From assembly GCA_040905445.1 (NCBI GenBank), contig JBBDRN010000017.1, forward strand, positions 1-39,840: 39,840 nucleotides of DNA, given 5' to 3'. The DNA comes from SKPT01 sp040905445 (GTDB taxonomy: Bacteria > Planctomycetota > Phycisphaerae > Phycisphaerales > Phycisphaeraceae). Position numbers and translations under genes: made by a program. Below the pieces are notes generated by a model that saw nothing but the letters and a program-made list of their open reading frames with translations, was not told where the DNA came from and made no database searches. Positions 26,939 through 36,200 of this stretch are shown here, piece after piece; the stretch's first letter is position 1, and every line of letters begins with the position of its first letter.

Positions 26939-28573
26939 ATGGCTTCGCGCCGTAACGCCGTTGCACCACCTGATGGGGACTTCACCGGCCGCATCACGCG
27001 CCAACTCGTGGAGAAGGCGGAGGATCTCTTCGACACCGCGATGGACGCCGACGCGATCGACCCGGTGCTCGAGGACGTTATCCAGCACGCCGACGAGCTT
27101 GCCGAGTCCGAGCGTCACCAGCTCGAGGACCTCGCCCGGCTGATGGAACGGGCGCGCGCCGGCGGCGACGACACGACCGGCTCGCTCGAGCTGCCCGGCG
27201 ACTTCGAGTTGACGACCTCCTCCGATCGCATGCTGCTGCTGCTGGCGGTCCACCCGCCAGTCGCCGGCGGCACCGCCGTGGGCGTCGACGAGGTGCTCGC
27301 CTGGCTGCGCGAACGGCAGATCACCACCGGGGTCGACATGAAGGCGCTGCGCCGCGCCATCGACGCGGCCGCGGGCGGCGACGATGTCAAGGATGCTGTG
27401 GTCGTGCGCGGTCGGCCGCCGCGCCCGGGGCAGGACGGGCGCATCGATCGCTTCGGGCGCAAGACCGCCGACAGCCCGCTGATCGCGCTCAGCGGCCACA
27501 TGCTCACGGCGAGCGAGGTCTGGATGTGCAAGGTCGGCGACCTGGTGCTGCGGCACACGCCGCCGGAGCCCGGCGTGCCGGGCTTCAACGCCATGGGCGA
27601 GACGATCGACCCGCCCGCGCCCAGCGACACGGAGATCACCGTCGGGCGCCACGTGCGCATCGCCGAGCACGAACATTTCGCCGAAGTGGCGGGCGTCGTC
27701 AGCTTTGAGGGCAACCGCGTCGAGGTGCGCAAGGCGCTGATCTTTCACCAGGACCTGACCCACAAGAGCGACCCGATCGACTTCGACGGCGAGGTCCACG
27801 TGCACGCGGCCGTGCGCTCGCGCGCCTCCATCAAGGCCACGGGCAACATCATGATCGACGGCCCGGTCGAGGCGGCGGAGATCGAGAGCACCGAGGCGGA
27901 CGTCATCCTCCGCAGCGGTGTTGCCGGGCAAGGTGCGGCGGTCATCCGCGCCGCGCGGGACATCAATGCCCGATTCGCCGAGCGCGCCAGCCTCTTCGCC
28001 GGGCGCAACATCACGCTCCAGGTCGGGTCGCTGCACGCGCGCCTGATTGCCCATCACGAGATCAGCGCCACGCAGGGCAAGGGCCACCTTGCCGGCGGCA
28101 TCGTCATGGCGGGCGAAAAAGTCAGCGTCAAGCAGCTCGGCGCCCGTGGCGGCGTGCGCACCGACGTGACGGTGGGCCTGTCGACAGAGGTGCTCCAGAA
28201 CCTCGCGGAGATCGACCAGCTCACGGCGCGGGTCACGCAGCGACGCGACGGCGCCGCCGAGTTGGCCGACCAGATCCGCCGCGCCGTCGGCGACCCGCTG
28301 AAGCTCAAGGCCAAGGAACTGCACGTCTACACGCGCCTGCAGCAGCTCCAGCTCGTGTGCGACGTGCAGATTCGCAAGCTTAACGAGCGCCGCAAGCAGT
28401 TGCTGGGCGAATGCGCCCGTGGCAAGGCCGGCAAGGTCGAGGTGATGTCCAGCATCATGTCGAACGTGGGCGTGACGATCGGCAGCGGCGACATCGAGCT
28501 CGACTCGCGCCCCGGCCCGTGCACGCTCATCTTCAGCGAAGCCGCCGACAGCGTCATCGTTCGACGGGCGTGA
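26939..28573 (+). CDS. FapA/DUF342 family protein
   Basis: Cytoplasmic or surface-associated beta-helix-like protein of the DUF342 family, known as flagellar assembly protein A or FapA in some bacteria. The centre (about 230-420) shows the family's repeated short strands with Gly turns, such as KALIFHQDLTHKSDPIDFDG and GNIMIDGPVEAAEIESTEADV. A helical, coiled-coil-like segment at about 420-500 is followed by a last strand pair ending SRPGPCTLIFSEA. Length 544 aa. The start MASRRNAVAPP at 26939 has GAAGGG upstream; the frame is open 41 codons further but that segment is unlike the family. Its place directly after two flagellins supports a motility or surface role, but the terminator in between and a weak TAGGGT at 26804 suggest independent transcription. 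Confidence 0.88.
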   Translation: MASRRNAVAPPDGDFTGRITRQLVEKAEDLFDTAMDADAIDPVLEDVIQHADELAESERHQLEDLARLMERARAGGDDTTGSLELPGDFELTTSSDRMLLLLAVHPPVAGGTAVGVDEVLAWLRERQITTGVDMKALRRAIDAAAGGDDVKDAVVVRGRPPRPGQDGRIDRFGRKTADSPLIALSGHMLTASEVWMCKVGDLVLRHTPPEPGVPGFNAMGETIDPPAPSDTEITVGRHVRIAEHEHFAEVAGVVSFEGNRVEVRKALIFHQDLTHKSDPIDFDGEVHVHAAVRSRASIKATGNIMIDGPVEAAEIESTEADVILRSGVAGQGAAVIRAARDINARFAERASLFAGRNITLQVGSLHARLIAHHEISATQGKGHLAGGIVMAGEKVSVKQLGARGGVRTDVTVGLSTEVLQNLAEIDQLTARVTQRRDGAAELADQIRRAVGDPLKLKAKELHVYTRLQQLQLVCDVQIRKLNERRKQLLGECARGKAGKVEVMSSIMSNVGVTIGSGDIELDSRPGPCTLIFSEAADSVIVRRA

Positions 28574-28601
28574 GCCGCTCGCGGCTGTTCGCGGTGGTCG
28601 G

Positions 28602-30122
28602 TCACGTCAACCGGTCGGCGAACATCTCGCGATAGTGGCGATACCACTGGCTCTGGAACCGCTCCTGCGGGTCGTACCGGCGCTTTAGCCGCAGCACGTC
28701 GACCAGGCGGGGATGGCATTGCTCGACCTGCCCCGGCCGGGCCCAGCGATGGTATGTCAGGTAGTAGCTACCCTCGTGGCGAATCGCCAGGTCGATCAGG
28801 TCGCGGAAGGAGTCGGCCGCCGCGGCCAGTCCCGGCCGCGTATGCACACAGTGGAGGTTGAAGATGATGCAGGCCCACGGCTGACGCGCCCAGGCGAGGA
28901 GCGTCTCATCATCGCGATCGATCAGCCGCACCGTGCCGTAGATCACAGGCGTGGTCCTCTCCCGCAGCAGCGACGCGGCGCCCGCCATGAAGGACGCCAG
29001 CGCGTGGCGCGGCACGTACAGCTCGGTGATCATCTCTGTCGCCGGCTCGCGGCTGTTCATGTGCTGATCGACCAGGGCGTGGTACCCGTCGAGGTAGCTG
29101 CTGCGCTGGTGTTCGTCCGAGAGATAGATCTGCCCATCGGTGGCCAGGTAGTGTGCGACGTAGCGCTCGTAGGCCGCGGCCGGATCGGCGTGGGCGAGGT
29201 AGATGAGCTCGCGCCACGCCTGGCCGGAGAAGGTGAGCTGCTGGCGGGGCACGAGCGTGTCGTCCGGCACGGGGTGGTAAGTGGTCACGATTCCGCGTTG
29301 GAGAAAGGCTTCCGAGGCCGCGTCGACCGAGAACTGGAAGTCGCCGTAGAGCGCGCCGGCTGCGATCTCGCGATCGAATCGTCGTGCGACTTCGTCGCTG
29401 CCGGCCAGCGCCACGCGCCGCACGATCTTGCGCCGGGGCATGAGGCGCAAACTGACGGAGGTGACCACGCCGATGAGCCCGTAGCCGCCGATCGCCAGGC
29501 GGAATTGCTCGACGTTTTCGGTGCGCGAGCAGCGGTGGATCTCGCCGCGCGCGTCGACCAGCGTAATCGCTTCGATGTCGTTGACCATGGGCGGCAGCGT
29601 CAGACCCCGGCCGTGGATGTTGGCGGCGATCGCCCCGCCGAGGCTGAGCTGATCAGCGCCCGTCTGCTTCTGAATGATGCCCAGGCCGAGGCCAGTCTCA
29701 TCGCGCCGGCGCTCCGCCAGCCAGTCCATCAGCACCGGCCACTGGACGCCGGCCTGGACCTCGACGACGCGTCGGTCGGCGTCGAGCGGGCCGATACCGT
29801 CCAGCGTGGTCATGTCCAGATGCTGACACCCCCGGCCGAACTGCTGGCCGCCCATGGCGTGGCGTGACCCGGCGATGCTGATCGCCTGCCCGCGTCGCCC
29901 GGCGCGGCGCACGATCGACGCCACAGCCTCGGGTGAGGCCGGCTGATGAACCCGCGCCACGCGCGTCGCGTTAAGCCGGGCGTGCACGTCGTTGAGCACG
30001 ACGCCCGGGTCGGTCGACATCGCGCGCGGCACACAGCCCAGCGGCGCCAGCGCCGCGGCCAGTGCGCCGCCGAGGCTGCGGGTAAGCAACTGACGTCGCG
30101 TCCATCCAGCCTCGCCTTGCAT
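28602..30122 (-). CDS. Tat-exported FAD-binding oxidase (lactone oxidase-like)
   Basis: FAD-dependent oxidase of the vanillyl-alcohol/aldonolactone oxidase superfamily. A twin-arginine motif (TRRQLLT) and hydrophobic stretch start the protein, so it is probably exported folded. The FAD domain has SIAGSRHAMGGQQ, whose His is in the place used for covalent FAD in related oxidases, and GGAIAANIHGRG, a typical pyrophosphate-binding loop. The C-terminal part ends RRYDPQERFQSQWYRHYR, like D-arabinono- or gulono-lactone oxidases. ATG 30122 is chosen over a TTG two codons upstream because AGAGGGG is 6 nt before it. It follows the mannonate-dehydratase-like gene by 22 nt, so the two are probably one operon. 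Substrate (a sugar lactone or alditol) not determined. Confidence 0.87.
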   Translation of the reverse strand: MQGEAGWTRRQLLTRSLGGALAAALAPLGCVPRAMSTDPGVVLNDVHARLNATRVARVHQPASPEAVASIVRRAGRRGQAISIAGSRHAMGGQQFGRGCQHLDMTTLDGIGPLDADRRVVEVQAGVQWPVLMDWLAERRRDETGLGLGIIQKQTGADQLSLGGAIAANIHGRGLTLPPMVNDIEAITLVDARGEIHRCSRTENVEQFRLAIGGYGLIGVVTSVSLRLMPRRKIVRRVALAGSDEVARRFDREIAAGALYGDFQFSVDAASEAFLQRGIVTTYHPVPDDTLVPRQQLTFSGQAWRELIYLAHADPAAAYERYVAHYLATDGQIYLSDEHQRSSYLDGYHALVDQHMNSREPATEMITELYVPRHALASFMAGAASLLRERTTPVIYGTVRLIDRDDETLLAWARQPWACIIFNLHCVHTRPGLAAAADSFRDLIDLAIRHEGSYYLTYHRWARPGQVEQCHPRLVDVLRLKRRYDPQERFQSQWYRHYREMFADRLT

Positions 30123-30144
30123 CGGCAACCCCTCTGCATGTGTG

Positions 30145-31338
30145 TCACGGCCGGGCCATCGCGCCGTCCGGAGTGCGGGTCTGCGTCCAGGCGATGATCT
30201 TTTCCGGCGCCGGGTAGCGGGCCGCGGCCTGCTCGTCGATGTCGATCCCGAGGCCGGGCTTGTCGTTGGGGTAAAGGTACCCGCCGCGCTGCACGGGGCA
30301 GCCGGGGAAGACCTCGCACGCCGCCTCGCCGAACGCGCACCACTCCTGGATGCCGAAGTTGTAGCTGGCGAGGTCCAGGTGCAGGTTGACGGCGTGGCCG
30401 ACGGGGCTGGTGTCCGCGGGCCCGTGCCACGCGGTGCGCACGCCGTGCAGTTCGCCGAGGATCGCGACCTTGCGCGCCGGCGTCAGGCCGCCCATCTGGC
30501 TGATGTGCATGCGCATGAAGTCGATCTGGCGGTTGACGATCAGCGGCGTCCACTCGCGCGGATGATTGAACAGCTCGCCCATCGCCAGCGGCGTGGTGCA
30601 CACGCGGCGGATGTTCTCGAACCAGGGCAGGTCCTCGGGCGCCAGCGCGTCCTCCAGGAAGAACAGCCGCAACGGCTCGCAGAGCTTGGCGAACTCGACC
30701 GCCTGCGTCGGCGTCAGCCGCTCGTGGATGTCGTGAATGAGCTCGACCTCGGGGAAGCGCTCGCGCACGGCGGTCAGCGCGTCGAGGGTGGCGTGCATGT
30801 AGCCGCGCGGGTCGAAGTAGGCACCGGGCAGCGCGCCGTCCGGCCCGCCGCCGTCGAGCTTGGGCCCGCCGTAGCCCGCGACCTGCACGCGCACGTGGCG
30901 CACGCCCTGCTCGACGAAGGCGCCCACGCGGTCGAAGATGGCGTTGAGGTCGCGTCCGCCGGCGTGGCGGTAGACGGCCGCGGCCTCGCGGCACTTGCCG
31001 CCGAGCAGCTCGTAGACCGGCATGCCCGCGCGCTTGCCCTTGATGTCCCACAGCGCCTGGTCAATACCGGACATTGCGTTGTTGAGCACCGGCCCGTTGC
31101 GCCAATAGCCGTTGACCGCCATGAGCTGCCAGAGGTCCTCGATGCGGTCGACATCGCGCCCGATCACCAGCGGACGCAAGTGCTCGCGGATGGCGGCCGC
31201 GACAGCGAGGTGGCGCTGGGTGAAGGTCGCGCACCCCACGCCGTAGAGCCCGGGCTCGGACGTCTCGAGCTTGACGACGACCAGCGGCAGCTCCTGCGGA
31301 GCCGTGAGAATGACCCGAACGTCCTGAATCGTGATCAT
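30145..31338 (-). CDS. Enolase-superfamily dehydratase, D-mannonate dehydratase (ManD/RspA)-like
   Basis: Mg2+-dependent acid-sugar dehydratase. The N-terminal capping domain has RIEDLWQLM and a conserved SGIDQALWDIKGKRAGMPVY segment. Metal ligands and catalytic residues of the ManD group are present: Asp and His in IHDIHERLTP, Glu in FFLEDALAPEDLPWFENIR, Glu in AMGELFNHP, and His in WHGPADTSPVGHA, followed by NFGIQEW. The C-terminus PGLGIDIDEQAAARYP is typical. Length 397 aa. ManD converts D-mannonate to 2-keto-3-deoxygluconate; some relatives use gluconate or have no known activity, so the exact substrate is open. No Shine-Dalgarno is seen and the start lies 14 nt from a large inverted repeat. 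Operon with the FAD oxidase; the epimerase gene lies upstream on the same strand. Confidence 0.92.
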   Translation of the reverse strand: MITIQDVRVILTAPQELPLVVVKLETSEPGLYGVGCATFTQRHLAVAAAIREHLRPLVIGRDVDRIEDLWQLMAVNGYWRNGPVLNNAMSGIDQALWDIKGKRAGMPVYELLGGKCREAAAVYRHAGGRDLNAIFDRVGAFVEQGVRHVRVQVAGYGGPKLDGGGPDGALPGAYFDPRGYMHATLDALTAVRERFPEVELIHDIHERLTPTQAVEFAKLCEPLRLFFLEDALAPEDLPWFENIRRVCTTPLAMGELFNHPREWTPLIVNRQIDFMRMHISQMGGLTPARKVAILGELHGVRTAWHGPADTSPVGHAVNLHLDLASYNFGIQEWCAFGEAACEVFPGCPVQRGGYLYPNDKPGLGIDIDEQAAARYPAPEKIIAWTQTRTPDGAMARP

Positions 31339-31351
31339 GGTTGCATCCGTT

Positions 31352-31428
31352 GTAGGGTGGGCAGAGCGAAGCGAAACCCACCGTCTTCCGCATTTGTGGT
31401 GGTTTCCGCTTCGCTCTGCCCACCCTAC
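31352..31428. repeat. Large inverted repeat (dispersed REP/MITE-like element)
   Basis: Arms 31352-31373 and 31407-31428 are perfectly complementary over 22 bp (GTAGGGTGGGCAGAGCGAAG and onward); with two single-base bulges the stem extends about 8 bp inward, leaving a 15-nt loop. The sequence is one I know as a very widespread bacterial dispersed repeat, often mis-annotated as short coding regions in several frames. The right arm contains the TAG stop of the adjacent epimerase gene. Confidence 0.85.
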
Positions 31429-32273
31429 GGCCGCTCGTTGCCCTCCACCGGCGTCCAGCCGGTGTCCGCCTCGATACGCGAGATGTCGACGAGGCGGTCC
31501 AGCGGCTCCTTGCGCCGTGGCACGCCCTGGTAATGTCGCTCCAGCAGCCGGTCGACGGGCTCATCGCTGTTGGGCGCCGCCGCCGCGGGCAGGTAGCGCC
31601 GGTGCCCGGGCAGCGAGCTGTCGAGGACTGCGGCGATGAGGCGGGCGGCGTCGCGTCGCGCCAGCCACGCGAAGCCCTGCCCCACCTTGTCGGGCCCGAG
31701 CCTCGATCGCCGGCGCTCGTCCGGCGGACCGTCCGGCAGCGCGGGAAAACGCAGCGACACCGCCTCCAGCGGCCCGATCGCCTCGAAATAGTCGAGCATC
31801 TGCTCGCTGGCGAGCTTGCTCAGGCCGTACGAATTGCCCGGGCTCGGCGGCGTGTCGCCATCGAGCGGCAGGTAGGCCACCTCCACCGGCCGGCGCTGCC
31901 CCTCGGGCAGCGGCTGGCTGCAGATCACCTGGATCGTGCTGGCGAACACGATCTTGGCGATGCCAAGATCGTGCGCCGCCTGGAACACGTTCATGTTCAT
32001 CGCGACGTTGTTGTTGTAGACGCGGGCCTCGCCCAGCCGCGGCTGCGGCGCCGGGTGGTTGCCGAGGTGGACGATGGCATCGGCGCGCGCCGCGGCGATC
32101 CAGTCATGCACCGCCTGCGTGTCGACGAGGTCGAGCACGTCGACGGGCGCGGCCGGGTCGTCCGACGGACGCACGTCCGTGGCGATGACCTCGTGGCCCC
32201 GCTCGCGCAGGTGGCTGGCGGTGACACTGCCCACGCGCCCCACGGCGCCTGTGACGATGACTCGTTGGCTCAA
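31425..32273 (-). CDS. NAD-dependent epimerase/dehydratase (extended SDR, possibly uronate dehydrogenase-like)
   Basis: Extended short-chain dehydrogenase/reductase. The Rossmann motif is VTGAVGRVGS at the N-terminus, NNN/STIQ-type active-site strand residues follow, and the catalytic YxxxK is SYGLSKLASEQ. The shape resembles uronate dehydrogenases and sugar epimerases; substrate not resolved. Length 282 aa if translation starts at the TTG at 32273, which has AGGAGG 9 nt upstream; in-frame starts farther up lie beyond that site and give an Arg-rich leader. The last codons and the TAG stop lie in the right arm of a dispersed repeat. The gene leads a same-strand group with the mannonate-dehydratase-like enzyme and the FAD oxidase, consistent with sugar-acid catabolism. 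Confidence 0.88.
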   Translation of the reverse strand: MSQRVIVTGAVGRVGSVTASHLRERGHEVIATDVRPSDDPAAPVDVLDLVDTQAVHDWIAAARADAIVHLGNHPAPQPRLGEARVYNNNVAMNMNVFQAAHDLGIAKIVFASTIQVICSQPLPEGQRRPVEVAYLPLDGDTPPSPGNSYGLSKLASEQMLDYFEAIGPLEAVSLRFPALPDGPPDERRRSRLGPDKVGQGFAWLARRDAARLIAAVLDSSLPGHRRYLPAAAAPNSDEPVDRLLERHYQGVPRRKEPLDRLVDISRIEADTGWTPVEGNERP

Positions 32274-32394
32274 ACCCGATGCCCTCCTGGTCGGTTCCCG
32301 GCGCTGCGGCGTGCCCGCGGGCATTCTAGGGAAAACGCGCCGCCTCACCAGCGACGCCGGGGCGGCACCGCTGGCCGGCCTATCGGCTCGCGCC

Positions 32395-32400
32395 TATATT
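32395..32400 (+). promoter_or_regulatory. -10 candidate for the lipoprotein gene
   Basis: TATATT (5 of 6) in an otherwise GC-rich stretch, 32 nt before the TTG start at 32433. No good -35 at 17 nt. A start near 32407 would leave a short leader containing the AGGG ribosome-binding site. Confidence 0.4.
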
Positions 32401-32432
32401 GGGCCCAACCCGCTCCCGCCAGGGCCGACGCT

Positions 32433-33122
32433 TTGCCCCAGTTCGCCAACGCAACCGATGCCCGACCGCCCGCCGGCCCCGCGTGGATCACCGCGCCCGG
32501 GCCCGCCGCGCTGCTGCTGCTCGCGGCGCTCGCGCTGGCGCCGCTGCTCGGCGGCTGCGCGACGATCCGCACGACCGACCCGCCGCGCACCGCGACCGAG
32601 CAGTTCCTGATTTCGGAGGCCGCCGCCCGCGCCGTCGAGCAGCTTTCGGCGTCGCCGCTGCGCGACCGGGTGGTCTACGTCGACGCGACCTATTTCGAGT
32701 CGACCGACTCGCGGATGGTGATCGGCGAGCTGCGCGCCCACCTGCTGCTCAACGGCGTGCGCCTCGCCGAGGCCCGCCGCGACGCCGACGTCGTCGTCGA
32801 GGTGCGTACGCGGGGCGTCGGCATCGATCGGCTGGACTACCTGCTGGGCCTGCCGCCCGTGCTGATCCCCGCGGGCGGCGACGCGGGCCCGGTCGACGTC
32901 CCAGGCGGCACGGTCATCACGCCGGAGCTGGCCATCATGAAGAACCTCCGCCAGCGCAGCTTCGCCAGCGTCGCCTTCGTCGCCTACTGGCGCGACACGG
33001 GCGAGGTCGTCGCCAGTTCCGGGCCCTTCCTCGGCCGCGCCGAGCGCGAGGACTGGTGGTTCTTCGGCGTCGGCCCGCGCACGACGGGCAACATTCCCAC
33101 GGTTGAAGAGGATGAGCCTTAA
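32433..33122 (+). CDS. Lipoprotein of unknown function (229 aa; DUF6655-like)
   Basis: The signal peptide has a hydrophobic core (LLLLAALALAPLLGGC) and lipobox LGGC, so the protein is predicted to be membrane-anchored by a lipid. The start is a TTG at 32433 with AGGG 9 nt upstream; the nearby ATG at 32459 is in another frame. The mature part begins ATIRTTDPPRTATEQFLISEAAARA, a pattern I associate with the planctomycete family DUF6655 (tentative), then short beta/alpha units, and ends in a Trp-rich REDWWFFGVGPRTTGN. Function unknown. The AsmA-like gene follows 100 nt downstream on the same strand; a GC hairpin without T-run (33176-33193) lies between. Confidence 0.82.
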   Translation: MPQFANATDARPPAGPAWITAPGPAALLLLAALALAPLLGGCATIRTTDPPRTATEQFLISEAAARAVEQLSASPLRDRVVYVDATYFESTDSRMVIGELRAHLLLNGVRLAEARRDADVVVEVRTRGVGIDRLDYLLGLPPVLIPAGGDAGPVDVPGGTVITPELAIMKNLRQRSFASVAFVAYWRDTGEVVASSGPFLGRAEREDWWFFGVGPRTTGNIPTVEEDEP

Positions 33123-33222
33123 ACAGGCGAGGGGGCGGGAAGTCGAGGAAGACGCGCATACCATTGACGTTTAGCCGCCGCGCCCACGCGGCGCTTCCCG
33201 CGGCTGAGCGGATCCTTCACAT

Positions 33223-36200
33223 ATGAAGCAACGGCCGCCACACCACCACACCATGCGACGTTTTCTGCTCATCCTGCTGATCCTCGTCGCACTGCTGCTG
33301 GTCGCCGGCGGCATCACGACCCACATCATCCTCCGCTCCGACCTGCCCCGCCGTATCGCCGAACGCGCGCTGGTCGACGCGCTCGGCCTCGACGTGCGCA
33401 TCGCCAGCCTGCGCGTCGGCTGGACCGGCCGCACGGACGCCCGCGGCGTGCGCGTCGCCCTGCCGCTGGACGACGACCCGCTGCTCGAAGCGCCGCGCGT
33501 CGAGCTCGACCACACCGCGATCCTCGCTCTGGCGATGGGCCGACGCCTGGAGCTGCGCGACGCGCGCATCATCGAGCCGACCATCTACGTCCGCAAAGCG
33601 GTCGACGGGCAATGGAACCTCCAGCAGGCCCATCGCATCGTCGCCACGCGGCTCGCCCAGCGGCCCCCGCGCCCGGGCCCGCCGCGCCCGCTGGACCTCC
33701 CACGCCTGGAGATCACCGACGGCCACCTCATTCTCGAGCGCCACGACGCGCCACCCGAGCGGTTTGACCACCTGACCGTGCGCGGGCGCGAGCGCGGGCC
33801 GATGGCGTACGGCCTGGAGATCGACGCCCCAGCCCTGGGTGGCGCCGAAGCGCGCTTCGCCGGCGTCGCGCCGTTCACCCACGAGGCCGACTTCGACCTG
33901 CGTCCATCCTCGCGCCTGCTCAACGCCCTGCTGGGCGGCTCGCCCGACGCGCGGATGGTCGGCCAGTGGCGCGGGCGCTACGAGGACGAGCGGTTGCGCG
34001 GCACGCTGGCGCTCACCGAACTGAGCGCGCCGGGGCTGCGCCTGGCCGGCAGCGTGCGTGTGAGCGCGGGCCCCGAGCCGCCACAGCTCGAAATCGAGCC
34101 GATCCGCCTGAACCTGCATGTCACGGCGCTTGACGCCGCCGACGATGAGCCGATCCGCCTGACCGCCGGCCGCATCCTCGTCCACGACCAGCGTCTCCGG
34201 TTCGAGGGGCTGCGCGGCGCCGCCCTCGGGGGCTGGGCGGAGCTGGCCGGCGAGCTCCAACTCGATACCCGCACCGGTCAGCTCACCGCCACCTGGGATC
34301 GGCTCGAAGCGCCGCCCGGCTTCGCCCACGCCGGCCGCCTCGACGTCACGCTCCAGCGCCACGGCCCGCGGCTGCACCGCGTCCAGGCCACCGCCCAGAC
34401 CCAGGGCTCGGCGCTCGGCGACCCCTACCGCGCCACGCTCGACCTGACCGCCACCGGCAGCAGCCTCACCAACCTCACCGGCTCGCTGCGCGCCCGAGAG
34501 CTGCGCTTCGCCGCGCAGGGCGCCCCCTACCGCCTCGACGATGCAGCCGTCCGCTTCCGCGTCGCCGGCCCGGAGATCGCCCTCACCCAGATCGACGCGC
34601 ACGACCCGGCCCAGGACATGCGACTGACCGGCCAGGCGCAGTACGACCGCCACGCGCGCGCCTGGAGCGTCGCCCTCGACGCCCGGCAGCTCGCCCTGCC
34701 CGGCCTGCCGACGGCCATCGACGTGCTGACCGTCCGCGTCCGGGGCGATGAGCAACGGGCCGTGCTCGACGACGCGGAGCTGCACATTCTCGATGCCCAG
34801 GCGACGGCGACGGGCGAGTACGTCTTCGACGCCGACCAGCCGCTGACCATGGCCGTACGGCTCAACGAGCTCGCGCTGCCCGCGGCCGTCGCGGCGGTCG
34901 ACGTCGATGGCGAGCCGGCCGTGCTTCACGCCCGCCGCATCGCCGGCGAAGCGACGATGGCGGGCACGTTGTGGCCGCTCGACCTTGCTGCCCGCGCCGA
35001 CCTCGTGGCGCGCGACCTGCACGTCCACCGCGACGTCCTCGGCGACGTCGAGCTGCGCCTCCACGCCCACGCCGACCGGGAGACAGCCGGCTTCCACGCC
35101 GACGCGATCGAATGGCTCGACGGCCAATGGCGCATCGGCGGCCGCCTGCGACGCGACACCGGCCAGGCGGAGTTGACGCTCGAAGCCGAGGACATCGACC
35201 TGACGCTGCTTGAAGGGGTGCTGGATCAGCCGCTGGGCCTGACCCTCGGCCGCGCCGACCTGGCCGTGCGCGCCACCCCGGGCGACGACCCCGCCGTGCG
35301 CGGCCGCTTCAGCCTCCGCAACGTCGACCGCCACCCCGTCGCATTCGAAACCCTCACCGGCGAGCTGCGGCTGGCCAATGGACGTCTGACCTTTCACGAC
35401 ATCGACGCCGCGCAGGACGACGGCCGACTCACCGGCGAGATCAGCCTGCCCCTCGCCCACCCGGCGCGCCCGCGCGTCGAGCTCGACTTCGACAACTGGC
35501 CCGTAACGCTCGGCGAACCGGGCACCCTCGCCGCGGCCGTCTCCGGCCAGGCCGCCGTCGAGATCGACATCCCCACGCGCCGCGGCCGCGGCGACGTGAC
35601 CCTCGCCGCCGACGTCGCCCGCGACGGCGAGCACCTCGCCCGCGCTGACCTCGCCATCCGCATCGACCAGCACATCGTTCACCTCGCGCGCTTCACCGGC
35701 GACACGCTCGACGGCCGCCTCGCCGCCACCGGACACGTCGACCTGCACACCCCGCTCGCCAGCGAGTTGCACCTCGAGTGGACGAACCTTCGGCCACGGC
35801 AATTGGCCGAGATCTCGCCCCACTTCAGGCGGGTGCGCGGCCAGGTCAGCGGCGCGCTCAGCCTCGGTCGCAGCACCGCCGATCGACCGCTCGGCGTCGT
35901 GCAGCTCGACGTCACGCTCCAGGGCGCCAACGCTTCATACAGCGGGCTCGCGATCGGCGACGGCAGCGCGCGCGTCTTCTTCGATTTTGAACGCCCGCCC
36001 ACCGAGGCCGAAGGCGACGCCGAACCCGCGCCCGACGCGCCCGGGCCGAGCCTCAGCCGCGTCGTCCTCGAGCACGCCACGCTGCAGGCGGTCGAAGGCC
36101 AGCTCAGCCTCTGGGGCCGCGCCGTCCGTCGCCCCGGCCGCCAGCTCGGCACCTACGCATGGTTCGGCCACCTCGACGGCACCGCGGACGAGATCGACCT

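Noticed and set aside
31331..31639. Short coding regions across the repeat at 31352-31428
   Set aside because: Peptides from this repeat are a known annotation artefact; the palindrome explains the open frames on both strands.
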